DNA of 64,000 nucleotides. Source: Leptodactylus fallax. Lineage: Eukaryota > Chordata > Amphibia > Anura > Leptodactylidae. A program made the translations under genes and the position numbers. The notes beneath the pieces are model-generated. The model was not told where the DNA came from. It saw only the letters and a program-made list of their open reading frames with translations, and made no database searches. The first letter of the stretch is position 1. Each line of letters begins with the position of its first letter. The stretch lies in the NCBI GenBank assembly GCA_947044405.1, contig CAMRHE010000502.1, positions 620,001-684,000 on the forward strand. The letters run 5' to 3'. Shown here one piece after another: positions 1-10,997 of this stretch.

Positions 1-570
1 CTGAGTAAGTCTCTCCACTGACGGACTGCTGTAATCTCCCCCGTACAAGGGGTTGTAGCACAACCTTCACTTTGAACCACCGGGTTCTTCCTTCACATTC
101 CCCTGAGGAGCACCCGTTACAGGGTAGTGAAACGCGTGTGAAGGAGGTGCATATTGGGTTTTTTAGGGCAAGCTTGGGGAATGCCCTTGTCAGGGTGGGA
201 GCTTTATAACTTTGGGTATTATGTAAAGAGCTAGATATTCCTCCTATGATTCTATCAGTTGCCTATACCCATCCTTTGGTACAATCCCTGCCACATTTGG
301 ACCCACTACATTCCACCGTTCAAATCGGTAAGATTGTTCCGATTATTTATCTATTTACATGCAAATTAGGACCTTGTTGAATTTTTAACTATTATATTAA
401 ATGTTAAGTTTTATTTATCTTTTTGATATTTTATGGATCTATGCTTCTGGTATATATGTTTAGTATAATGTTGTACCGTATTAGCCATAGAAAGTAGTGG
501 AAGAGTTTTACTATCAAATATACTCAGTTAGCCTGTAAAAGGTATCGCCTGATTTCTTCACTCTTCCACT
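1..570. other. Non-coding start of window, possibly Penelope-derived
   Basis: No convincing reading frame is seen. Positions 91-143 hold a hammerhead-ribozyme-like motif (listed separately) of the kind known from the terminal repeats of Penelope-like elements. The DNA after it could therefore be the remains of such an element, but no RT or endonuclease coding is visible here. The rest is AT-rich, unassigned sequence. Confidence 0.35.
91..143 (+). ncRNA. Hammerhead-ribozyme-like motif (degenerate)
   Basis: The conserved core box CTGAGGA lies at 103-109 and the second core box GAAA at 129-132. Between them a hairpin forms (110-115 with 122-128, ACCC/GGGT core, hexanucleotide loop, one bulged A). 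The flanks CTTCACA (91-97) and TGTGAAG (137-143) are exact reverse complements and would form stem I. Stem III would be the minimal two-pair type (A132-C133 with G136-T137). Penelope-like elements are known to carry type I hammerheads with a very short stem III. The base expected at the cleavage site (138) is G, which normally blocks cleavage, so this copy is probably dead. Confidence 0.45.
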
Positions 571-645
571 GGTATATATGTGTAGTATTGTGTATGGTAT
601 ATATGTGTAGTATTGTGTATGGTATATATGTGTAGTATTGTGTTT

Positions 646-690
<45 letters not shown>

Positions 691-756
691 CATTGTGTAT
701 TATATTTATATATACAGTGTTGTGTATGGTATGTGTAGTATTATGTATAGTATATA
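571..756. repeat. 25-bp minisatellite and (TA)n tract
   Basis: Three or more tandem units begin ggtatatatgtgtagtattg (25 bp per unit), followed by a pure TA run at about 648-690 and further decayed units. The same unit recurs at 2516-2602 and 20681-20997 and flanks the SINEs at 40 and 62 kb. The Tc1 element starting at 757 sits in this repeat, since the units resume directly after its right end. Confidence 0.8.
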
Positions 757-1121
757 CAGTGGGGAAAAAAGTATTTAGGCAGTCACCAATTGTGCAAGTT
801 CTCCCACTTATAAAGATGAGGCCGGCCTGTAATTGACATCATAGGTAGACCCCAACTATGAGAGACAAAATGAGAAAACATATCTATAAAATCACATTGT
901 CTAATTTTTTAAGAATTTATTTGCAAATTATAGTGGAAAATAAGTATTTGGTCACCTACAAACAAGCAAGATTTCTGGCTCTCTCAGACCCTGTAACTTC
1001 TTCTTTAAGAGGCTCCTCTGTCCTCCACTCATTACCTGTAGTAATGGCTCCTGTGTGACATTGTTATCAGTATAAAAGACTCCTGTCCACAACCTCAAAC
1101 AGTCACACTCCAAACTCCACT

Positions 1122-2300
1122 ATGGTGAAGACCAAAGAGCTGTGGAAGGACACCAGAAACAAAATGGTAGCCCTGCACCAGGCTGGAAAGACTGATCTGC
1201 AATAGGCAAGCAGCTTGGTGTGAAGAAATCACCTGTGGGAGCAATAATTGGAAAATGGAAGACATACAAGACCACTGATAATCTCCCTCCATCAGGGGCT
1301 CCACGCAAGATCTCACCCCATGGGGTCAAAATGATCACAAGAACGGTGAGCAAAAATCCCAGAACCACACGGGGGGACCTAGTGAGTGACCTGCAGAAAG
1401 CTGGGACTAACGTAACAAAGGCAGGGCAGCACAGTGGCTCAGTGGCTCAGTGGTTAGCACTACAGCCTTGCAGCGCTGGAGTCCTGGGTTCGAATTCTGC
1501 CAAGGACAACATCTGCAAGGAGTTTGTATGTTCTCTCCGTGTTTGCGTGGGTTTCCTCCGGGTACTCCGGTTTCCTCCCACACTCTAAAGACATACTGAT
1601 AGGGAATGTAGATTGTGAGCCCTATATGGGACAGTGACTGACAATGTTTGTAAAGCGCTGCGGAATATGATGGTTCTATATAAGTAAGCATAATAAATAA
1701 ATAAAGGCTACCGTCAGTAACACACTATGCTGCCAGGGACTCAGATCCTGCAGTGCCAGACATGTCCCCCTGCTTAAGCCAGTACATATCCGGGCCCGTC
1801 TGAAGTTTGCTAGAGAGCATTTGGATGTTCCAGAAGAGTATTGGGATGGCTACATCATGCTTTGGGGCTTTTTCTCTGCAAAGGGACCAGGACGACTGAT
1901 CCGTGTACATGAAAGAATGAATGGGGCCATGTATCGTGGATTTGATACAAACCTCCTTCCATCAGCAAAGGCATTGAAGATAAAACATGGCTGGGTCTTT
2001 CAGCATGACAATGATCCCAAGCACACCGCCAGGGCAACGAAGGAGTGGCTTCGTAAGAAGCACTTCAAGGTCCTGGTGTGGCCTAGCCAGTCTCCAGATC
2101 TCAACCCCAAAGAAAACCTTTGGAGGGAGTTGAAAGTCCGTGTTGCCCAGCGACAGCCCCAAAACATCCCTGCTCTAGAGGAGATCTGCATGGAGGAATG
2201 GGCCAACATACCAGCAACAGTGTGTGCCAACCTTGTGAAGACTTACAGAAAACGTTTGACCTCTGTCATTGCCAACAAAGGATATAGAACAAATTATTGA
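1122..2300 (+). pseudogene. Tc1-like transposase remnant, copy A
   Basis: A DD34E-type cut-and-paste transposase, recognised from the 3' half: QHDNDPKHT (second catalytic Asp) and [11 protein letters not shown] (catalytic Glu context, usually PIENLW). The probable start is the ATG at 1122 ([10 protein letters not shown]). Breaks: a frameshift near 1199, the SINE insertion at 1423-1702, and a net 126-bp deletion near 1846. Compared with the sister copy at 6205-7201, that deletion removes 42 codons including the first catalytic Asp in WSDE. The last open stretch runs from 1821 to 2300. Confidence 0.9.
1423..1702 (+). mobile_element. tRNA-derived SINE inserted in Tc1 copy A
   Basis: The head resembles a tRNA: an A-box-like tggctcagtggttagc at about 1449 and a B-box-like gggttcgaattc at about 1487. 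A central stretch contains tttcctccgggtactccgg, typical of a widespread vertebrate SINE core (V-SINE-like by memory). It ends in an AATAAATA-rich tail. It is flanked by the direct repeat aaaggc (1417-1422 and 1703-1708). The sister Tc1 at about 6499 has a single uninterrupted aaaggc, so the empty site is visible. Two minus-strand relatives lie at 40005-40250 and 61903-62147. Confidence 0.9.
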
Positions 2301-2515
2301 GATGAACTTTTGTTATTGACCAAATACTTATTTTCCACCATAATTTGCAAATAATTTCTTTAAAAATCTGACAATGTGATTTTCTGGATTTGTTTTCTCA
2401 TTTTGTCTCTCATAGTTGAGGTCTACCTATGATGACAATTACAGGCCGGCCTCACCTTTTTAAGTGGGAGAACTTGCGAAATTGGTGGCTGACTAAATAC
2501 TTTTTTTCCACACTG

Positions 2516-2602
2516 TATTTGTAGTATTGTGTATGGTATATATGTGTAGTGTTATGTATGGCATATATGTGTAGTGTTGTGTATGGTATATATGTATATA
2601 TA
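2516..2602. repeat. 25-bp minisatellite, right part
   Basis: Three units of the gtatggtatatatgtgtagt type continue the repeat at 571-756 on the other side of the Tc1 insertion. Confidence 0.75.
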
Positions 2603-3500
<898 letters not shown>

Positions 3501-4378
3501 TATATGGACCTAACTGTATATAATCAGTTTTAATAAAGGTGTTACATAAAACATGATCCGATATATATATTGATATTTAAACATAATTTGCTGCTAAAAA
3601 TTACTAAATAAATAAAAAATACATAAAATATGTCATTGCTTATGTTCTATTTATATGCTTATATGCATTACCGATATCAGTGCAGTTAGTTTTGGTGCCT
3701 GATATTCTACCTGCACTCTCTTCAATCAAGTGGGCGGGGTCAGGCAGGTGCAGACCACCCATTAACATTAGAGAGTGTATAGGAAACATCAGGACCGTAA
3801 CTAACGGATTGCTCAGGATAAGTGCAGGCTAGAGAAATAACTCCAACTGTGACGGAGTCAGTGGAGCGGAGAATACTAAAGGATGTAAAGAATTGCAGTT
3901 GGAGGAGGTGGCGAAAGGTTTCCTTTAAGTATTATCTTTGCTGCCTTGTACATATTTATCAGATTCAGTCTTATGTTCTACTCAGTAATCCTTGACATCA
4001 CCTGAGACTTATTATTTTTCCCTCCTTAATTTTCAATGTCTTCAGAGCCAATATTTCCCCAATCTGATGGACTATTATCTCTAATTGTATATTCTGCAGG
4101 GATTTCAGGTTAAGATATTTACATTTTTATTTTCAGTGGAAATCAGTTCACATTTTTATGCAGAAATTATTATCTTGACATCTTGAGTTCATTGGAATTA
4201 GAAGTAAGAGTGATAAAAAAAAGGTAGAAATTCAAAATAAATAAGACAAATGCAAAAAAATCTTTAATAAACTAATTAAATTCTCAATCCCAAAAATTTG
4301 CCTCATAGAACATCTAAGTCAAAATCATCAATGTCTCCTCACTGTAATGCTTTACAAAACTTCATATAACGTCTAGAG
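3501..4378 (+). other. 5' flank of OR-A, start of array unit 1
   Basis: From about 3680 this DNA matches the flank of OR-C (from about 21424), with ttttggtgcctgatattc and an imperfect inverted-repeat arm at 3787-3805. It contains the block common to all six OR genes (4010-4112). No coding sequence is seen. The part at 3501-3680 is unassigned AT-rich DNA. Confidence 0.7.
4010..4112 (+). promoter_or_regulatory. Conserved block upstream of OR-A (candidate promoter/5' exon)
   Basis: A stretch with ttttcaatgtcttcagagcc, then ggactattatctctaattgt and ctgcagggatttcagg is kept upstream of all six OR copies. It contains TAATT cores of the kind bound by LIM-homeodomain factors that control OR genes, and a ctgcag|g that could be a splice acceptor. 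The regulatory role is inference from conservation and position. Duplication alone could also explain it. Confidence 0.35.
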
Positions 4379-5028
4379 ATGAAAGTGAACTCTACCACAT
4401 TCACTGAGTTCCTTACATTGGGATCCCCCGAGCTGAATGATCACAAGTTGACTTTCTTCTGTTATTCTGCTCATGTATTCCATGACTATATGTGAAAACC
4501 TCTTGATCATTTCACTGGTGTCCACAAGCCAACGTCTCCAGTCTCCAATGTATTTCTTCCTTGGACATTTGGCACTTGCAGATATCATCCTTGTAACAAG
4601 TGTTGTTCCCAAGCATTTGGAGGTTATCATAAGGGAAGGGAGCACTATACCTTATGTTGATTGTTTATCTCAGTTTTACCTGTATAGGGGAGTAGTATGT
4701 GAGGAATGTTTTTTGCTCGTGGCCATGTCCTATGACCGCTACTTGGCCATTTGTAAACCTCTACATTATATCTCCATAATGAATGTGAAGCTTAGATACT
4801 GTCTGGTTATCTCATCCTGGGTCCTCAGCTTTACATTTGTATCCATAACACTTGCACTGTTATGTGACTTAGATTTCTGTGGCTCAAATATTATTAACCA
4901 TTTATTTTGTGACTTTGCCCCTATATTAGAACTGTCTTGCTCAGACACAACTGGTGTGAATATTAACATGACCGTCCTCTCAGTTCCAGTAATTCTGCTA
5001 CCTTTCCTACTTCTAATCATATCATATA

Positions 5029-5405
5029 CAGGTGCATTGCAATAAATTAGAATATTTTTGAAACCTTCATTCATTTCAGTAATTCAGTAATACAATCCAT
5101 AATCAGCGTCTTCCATGATTGTGTGTCCTACTGAACCAGACTGAGGGACCATTTAAAGGCTTAGGAAACCTTGGCAGCTGACACACTGAATTTACAATAC
5201 TGAACTTTTTTTATAATATTCAAATTTTCTTAGATTTTGGTTTTCATTATCTGTAATCCATAATCAACATTTGCAGAAATAAAACACTTGAAATAAAACA
5301 CTCTGTGTGTAAAGAATCTAGAAAATATAGGAAGTCACTTTTTTAATCTAATAACTGAAAGAAATAAACGTTTCAAAGATATTCTAATTTATTGAGATGC
5401 AACTG
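5029..5405. mobile_element. 377-bp Tc1/mariner-type MITE inside OR-A
   Basis: It is flanked by TA on both sides (5027-5028 and 5406-5407). Its ends are inverted: CAGGTGCATTGCAATAAATT on the left, and on the right the reverse complement of CAGTTGCATCTCAATAAATT; the match continues through ttagaatat and tttgaaa. No transposase coding is present. Removing it restores the OR reading, because OR-E has the uninterrupted site at about 44970. Confidence 0.88.
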
Positions 5406-5839
5406 TATCTGTATTTTCATCACCATTTCTGGAATTTCCTGCACATCAGGCTGACAAACACCTTCTCAACCTGTCGCTCTCACGTGGTGGTTTTTATCTA
5501 TTAATATATATGTACACTAATAGTATATAATTATACAGCCTGTATATATTAATATATGTGTACAATACTAGTATATGATCCTACAGTCTATGTACAAAAA
5601 AATATATGTACACTACCACAATAAAACTATACAGTCTGTAATTATTATATATGTACAATGCCAGTATATAATTATACAGTCTGTAAATATTAATATATAT
5701 GTACACTACCAGTATATAATTATAGTCTGTAAATATTAATTTATATGTACACTACCAGTATATGATCCTACAGTCTATGAATAAAAATATATATGTACAC
5801 TACCACAATAAAATTATACAGTCTGTATATATTAATATA

Positions 5840-7417
5840 CAGTGGGGAAAAAAAGTATTTAGTCAGCCACCAATTGTGCAAGTTCTCTTACTTGAAAAGA
5901 TGAGACAGGCCTGTAATTGACATCATAGGTAGACCTCAACTATGAGAGACAAAATGAGAAAACAAATCCAGAAAATCACATTGTCTGATTTTTAAAGAAT
6001 TTATTTGCAAATTATGGTGGAAAATAAGTATTTGGTCACCTACAAACAAGCAAGATTTCTGGATCTCACAGACCTGTAACTTCTTCTGTAAGAGGCTCCT
6101 CTGTCCTCCACTCATTACCTGTAGTAATGGCTCCTGTTTGACATTGTTATCAGTATAAAAGACACCTGTCCAGAACCTCAAACAGTCACACTCCAAACTC
6201 CACTATGGTGAAGACCAAAGAGCTGTGGAAGGACCAGAAACAAAATTGTAGACCTGCACCAGGCTGGGAAGACTGAATCTGCAATAGGCAAGCAGCTTGG
6301 TGTGAAGAAATCAACTGTGGGAGCAATAATTAGAAAATGGAAGACATACAAGACCACTGATAATCTCCCTCGATCAGGGGCTCCACGCAAGATCTCACCC
6401 CGTAGGGTAAAAATGATCACAAGAACGGTGAGCAAAAATCCCAGAACCACACGGGGGAACTAGTGAATGACCTGCATACAGCTGGGACTAACGTAACAAA
6501 GGCTACCGTCAGTAACACACTACGCCGCCAGACGTGTCCCCCTGCTTAAGCCAGTACATATCCGGGCCCATCTGAAGTTTGCTAGAGAGTATTTGGATGT
6601 TCCAGAAGAGTGTTGGGAGAATGTCATATGGTCAGATGAACCTAAAGTAGAACTGTTTGGTAGAAACACAACTCGTCGTGTTTGGAGGAGAGTGAATGCC
6701 AAGTTGCATCCAAAGAACACCATACCTACTGTGAAGCATGGGGGTGGCAACATCATGCTTTGGAGCTGTTTCTCTGCAAAGGGACCAGGACAACTGATCC
6801 ATGTACATGAAAGAATGAATGGGGCCATGTATTGTGAGATTTTGAGTGCAAACCTCCTTCCATCAGCAAGGGCATTGAAGATGAAACGTGGCTGGGTCTT
6901 TCAGCATGACAATGATCCCAAGCACACCGTCAGGACAACGAAGGAGTGGCTTTGTAAGAATCATTTCAAGGTCCTGGTGTGGCCTAGCCAGTCTCCAGAT
7001 CTCAACCCCATAGAAAACCTTTGGAGGGAGTTGAAAGTCCGTGTTGCCCAGCGAAAGCCCCAAAACATCACTGCTCTAGAGGAGATCTGCATGGAGGAAT
7101 GGGCCAACATACCAGCAACAGTGTGTGCCAACCTTGTGAAGACTTACAGAAAACATTTGACCTCTGTCATTGCCAACAAAGGATATATAACAAAGTATTG
7201 AGATGGACTTTTGTTATTGACCAAATACTTATTTTCCACCATAATTTGCAAATAAATTCTTTAAAAATCAGACAATGTGATTTTCTGGATTTGTTTTCTC
7301 ATTTTGTCTCTCATAGTTGAGGTCTACCTATGATGACAATTACAGGCCGGCCTCATCTTTATAAGTGGGAGAACTTGCACAATTGGTGGCTGACTAAATA
7401 CTTTTTTTCCCCCACTG
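5840..7417 (+). mobile_element. Tc1-like transposon, copy B (long TIRs)
   Basis: Same family as copy A. It is flanked by TA (5838-5839 and 7418-7419). Terminal CAGTGGGGAAAA is inverted at the right end, and the inverted repeats span about 5840-6040 and 7215-7417. It is inserted in the minisatellite within OR-A, so it is younger than that array. It is more complete than copy A but frameshifted. Confidence 0.93.
6205..7201 (+). pseudogene. Tc1-like transposase, copy B (frameshifted)
   Basis: The start is ATG 6205 ([10 protein letters not shown]). A paired/HTH-like DNA-binding part ([15 protein letters not shown]) is followed by the catalytic part. The triad is visible: [15 protein letters not shown] and [11 protein letters not shown], with 34 residues between the second Asp and the Glu (DD34E). 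Breaks: a 2-bp deletion near codon 10, and a deletion of about 20 bp near 6533 relative to copy A. The region 6593-7201 is open for 202 codons to the stop. It probably cannot work as it stands. Confidence 0.9.
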
Positions 7418-8244
7418 TATATGTACATTACTAGTATATAATCCTATAGTCTGTATATATTATTATATATGTACACTACCACTATATAATTATACAGTCT
7501 GTAAATATTAATATATATGTACACTACCAGTATATGATCATACAGTTTATGTATTTAAATATATATGTACACTACCAAAGTTAAATTTGTACAGTATATA
7601 AATATTAATATATGTACATTACCACTATATAATTATATAGTATGTATATGCTAATATATGTACACTTCTAGTATATAAGCCTGCAGTATGTATATATTAA
7701 TATATATGAACACTACTAGTATATAATCCTATAGTCTGTATATATTATTATATATGTACACTACCACTATATAATTATACAGTCTGTAAATATTAATATA
7801 TATGTACACTACCACTATAGTTATATAGTCTGTATATACTAATATATGTACACTTCTAGTACATAAGTCTGCAGTCTGTATATATTAATATATGGACACT
7901 ACTAGTATATAATCTTATTGTCTTTATTTAGTAATATATATGTACACTACCACTATAAAATTATACAGTCTGTAAATATTAATATATATGTACACTACTA
8001 GTATATAATCCTATATTCTGTATATATTAAAATATATGTACACTACCACAATAAAATTATACAGTCTGTAAAGGTTCCATGTTTATAATCTACATGGTTC
8101 CTTACAGAGGATATTTATTGACCGTTAATAAACTCATTTCCCTTCTCTATATTGAACTAACTCCCCTTCTAAACCCTGTTATATACAGTCTACAGAATAA
8201 AGAGATTCAGTCTTCTATCATGAAATCTCAGAGTGTCTGGTTAG

Positions 8245-8733
8245 TAAAATTATAAAGATAAAAATGCCTTATTCAAGGCTTTTGTATTAAATGTATCAAA
8301 AAAGTTACATTTTTCACTGTATTTAACCAGAATATTATTAGAATTTTGTGACTAATTCCTGTGAATTCTAATTCTTTTTTTATTTATAATGCACTAAATG
8401 CAGTTAAAGGAAAGTGTCATCAGATATAATTTGTGTAAATAAGGTTTTTGTAATACATTTTATTACTATATAATAATATGTTATGATATAATTATAGTTG
8501 AAGATATTACAGATGTGTTTCATTTAAATTTGTTTCTCAATATCTACATAAAATAATAAATATTGTGGTTTTCCATTCTATTATCATATGTGGACAGCTC
8601 TAAAGTATTGTTGGAGATGTAAATAATATCAGTGACTGATTATAGTAAGAATTGTCTACAGGACTGCACTACAGTGACGGATCTCTGGACCTGAGCAATA
8701 TGATCACTGTGTGCTAAGACCTTCATTTTCATA

Positions 8734-8822
<89 letters not shown>

Positions 8823-9413
8823 CAATAACATTCTTAGCCCTTTAACCCCTTCCCACACCATGATTTAATAGTACATCATGGGACTGTGTGCCTCAATGCA
8901 CCATGAGGTTCTATTACTTCATGGTAATATCACCCACTCAGAAGCTGACATCTGACTGTAACACCCGCAGCAGGAACACCCTGCAATCAATCATGACCAC
9001 GACATCTAAGGGGTTGCCCTAGCAACTCTTAACCTGATCAGCCCCCCACCTTGATTTTTTTTCAGCAGTCCCATTGCCTGTTCCGTGGCCCCAGGTCTGA
9101 GATTGTTAGTTGCTGTCTTGATCCTTCCTCTAGCAGCAGGATCAATTAGTTAGGCCTTTCAGTCCATGCATACAAATAGGCTTATGGATGTTATACACTC
9201 CAATAGCGTATAACAGCCATCAGAAGATCACTGGTTCAGGTCCCCTACTGGGATAAAAAAAAATGTAAAAAAAGGAAAAAAAAAAAAAATCACCTGTGTT
9301 AAATGAATAAATAAATAACACTCAATAAAATGACTCTTATCCCTTATACAGTATAAAAAAATGTAACTACACAAACCAAAGTACCAATAAAAAGCACAGC
9401 TCATCCCATATTA
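8245..9413 (+). other. 3' flank of OR-A with dispersed frog-type repeat
   Basis: The start (to about 8738) matches the DNA behind OR-C/CR1 (34004 on) and behind OR-E (46960 on). At 8739-8820 lies a (TA)n run of about 40 units. The stretch 8826-9410 is a dispersed repeat with a partly palindromic caccatga...catggtaa start, repeated at 34384-34960 and 47310-47900. No gene is seen. Confidence 0.75.
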
Positions 9414-10997
9414 CAGTGCCTTTCGAAAGTATTCGGCCCCCTTGAACTTTTCAACCTTTTGCCACATTTCAGGCTTCAAGCATAAAGATATAAAATTTAA
9501 ATTTTTTTGGTGAACAATCAACAACAAGTGGGATACAATTGTGAAGTGGAACGAAATTTATTGGTTATTTTAAACTTTTGTAGAAAATAAAAAACTGAAA
9601 AGTGGGACGTGCAATATCATTCGGCCCCTTTACTTTCAGTGCAGCAAACTCACTGCAGAAGTTCAGTGAGGATCTCTGAATGATCCAATGTTGTCCTAAA
9701 TGACTGATGATGATAAATATAATCCACCTGTGTGTAATCAAGTCTCCGTATAAATGCACCTGCTCTGTGATAGTCTCAGGGTTCTGTTTAAAGCGCAGAG
9801 AGCATCATGAAGACCAAGGAACACACCAGGCAGATCCGTGATACTGTTGTGGAGAAGTTTAAAGCCGGATTTGGATACAAAAAGATTTCCCAAACTTTAA
9901 ACATCCCAAGGAGCACTGTGCAAGCGATCATATTGAAATGGAAGGAGTATCAGACCACTGCAAATCTACCAAGACCCGGCCGTCCCTCTAAACTTTCATC
10001 TCAAACAAGGAGAAGACTGATCAGAGATGCAGCCAAGAGGCCCATGATCACTCTGGATGAACTGCAGAGATCTACAGCTGAGGTGGGAGAGTCTGTCCAT
10101 AGGACAACAATCAGTCGTACACTGCACAAATCTGGCCTTTATGGAAGAGTGGCAAGAAGAAAGCCATTTCTCAAAGATATCCATAAAAAGTCACCTGGGA
10201 GACACCAAACATGTGGAAGAAGGTGCTCTGCTCAGATGAAACCAAAATCCAACTTTTTGGCCACAATGCAAAACGATATGTTTGGCGTAAAAGCAACACA
10301 GCTCATCCCCCTGAACACACCATCCCCACTGTCACACATGGTGGTGGCAGCATCATGGTTTGGGCCTGCTTTTCTTCAGCAGGGACAGGGAAGATGGTTA
10401 AAATTGATGGGAAGATGGATGGAGCCAAATACAGGACCATTCTGGAAGAAAACCTGTTGGAGTCTGCAAAAGACCTGAGACTGGGACGGAGATTTATCTT
10501 CCAACAAGACAATGATCCCAAACATAAAGCAAAATCTACAATGGAATGGTTCACAAATAAACGTATCCAGGTGTTAGAATGGCCAAGTCAAAGTCCAGAC
10601 CTGAATCCAATCGAGATTCTGTGGAAAGAGCTGAAAACTGCTGTTCACAAACGCTCTCCATCCAACCTCACTGAGCTCCAGCTGTTTTCCAAGGAAGAAT
10701 GGGCAAGAACTGATAGAGACATACCCCAAGCGACTTGCAGCTGTAATTGCAGCAAAAAGGGGCGCTACAAAGTATTAACTTAAGGGGGCCGAATAATATT
10801 GCACGCCCCACTTTTCAGTTGTTTATTTTTTACAAAAGTTTAAAATAACCAATAAATTTCGTTCCACTTCACAATTGTGTCCCACTTGTTGTTGATTCTT
10901 CACCAAAAAATAAAAATTTTATATCCTTATGTTTGAAGCCTAAAATGGGCAAAATGTTGAAAAGTTCAAGGGGGCCGAATACTTTCGCAAGGCACTG
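9414..10997 (+). mobile_element. Tc1-like transposon, third family, copy C
   Basis: The ends CAGTGCCTTTCGAAAGTATT and its inverted partner are flanked by TA (9412-9413 and 10998-10999). The inverted repeats are about 210 bp. Sister units show the empty site: agctcatcccata joined to agtaattatgccctctact near 47890, and a similar join near 34930. The same family occurs intact on the minus strand from 62641. Confidence 0.94.
9807..10778 (+). pseudogene. DD34E Tc1 transposase, copy C (two deletions)
   Basis: The start is ATG 9807 (MKTKEHTRQIRDTVVEKF), followed by a DNA-binding domain with a PRPGRPSK linker. The catalytic motifs remain: [14 protein letters not shown] and [11 protein letters not shown]. 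Against the intact sister at 62862-63881, 23 bp are missing after about 10193 and another 23 bp after about 10709. Each shifts the frame, leaving open pieces at 9807-10478 and 10211-10783. Otherwise it is very close to the sister. Confidence 0.93.

Larger units (their letters stand above)
757..2515 (+). mobile_element. Tc1-like transposon, copy A (long TIRs, dead)
   Basis: The element begins CAGTGGGGAAAAAAGTATTT and ends with the reverse complement of that sequence, each end flanked by TA, the Tc1/mariner target site. The inverted repeats are about 200 bp (757-960 and 2310-2515). It is the same family as the copy at 5840-7417. It carries a SINE (1423-1702) in the transposase region and an internal deletion, so it cannot make a transposase. 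Confidence 0.92.
5501..8070. repeat. Roughly 45-49-bp minisatellite inside OR-A
   Basis: About 20 diverged units containing tatatgtacactaccagtat and a tacagtctgtaaat segment, interrupted by the Tc1 element at 5840-7417. The array starts immediately after the OR codons corresponding to VVVSIYY and ends just before the codons for the MIYTVP region, so it grew inside a former coding exon. Confidence 0.85.
4379..8244 (+). pseudogene. Olfactory receptor pseudogene OR-A
   Basis: A class II OR, closest by eye to the amphibian family 11-like group. Recognised from MSYDRYLAICKPLHY after TM3, the CDLDFCGSNIINH extracellular loop and a C-terminal NPVIYSLQN-like end. Breaks: loss of nine bases after the start codon, a 2-bp deletion near 4460 (frameshift), a MITE at 5029-5405, and an in-frame TGA replacing Arg in the TSGRQK motif at about 5450. 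After about 5500 a minisatellite fills the TM6-TM7 region and itself contains a whole Tc1 element. Coding similarity resumes at 8071 and ends at the stop at 8242-8244. The TGA is shared with OR-E, so that break predates their duplication. Confidence 0.93.

Noticed and set aside
91..143. Active self-cleaving ribozyme
   Set aside because: G at the expected cleavage nucleotide and a bulge in stem II argue against activity; only the fold is claimed.
1440..1500. Possible tRNA gene
   Set aside because: A- and B-box-like parts belong to a SINE head; no full cloverleaf, and it is followed by SINE core and A-rich tail.
8640..8861. Open frame of repeated IY on the minus strand
   Set aside because: It is only translation of the (TA)n microsatellite; the same holds for 20580-21076 and 62220-62310 (GATA).
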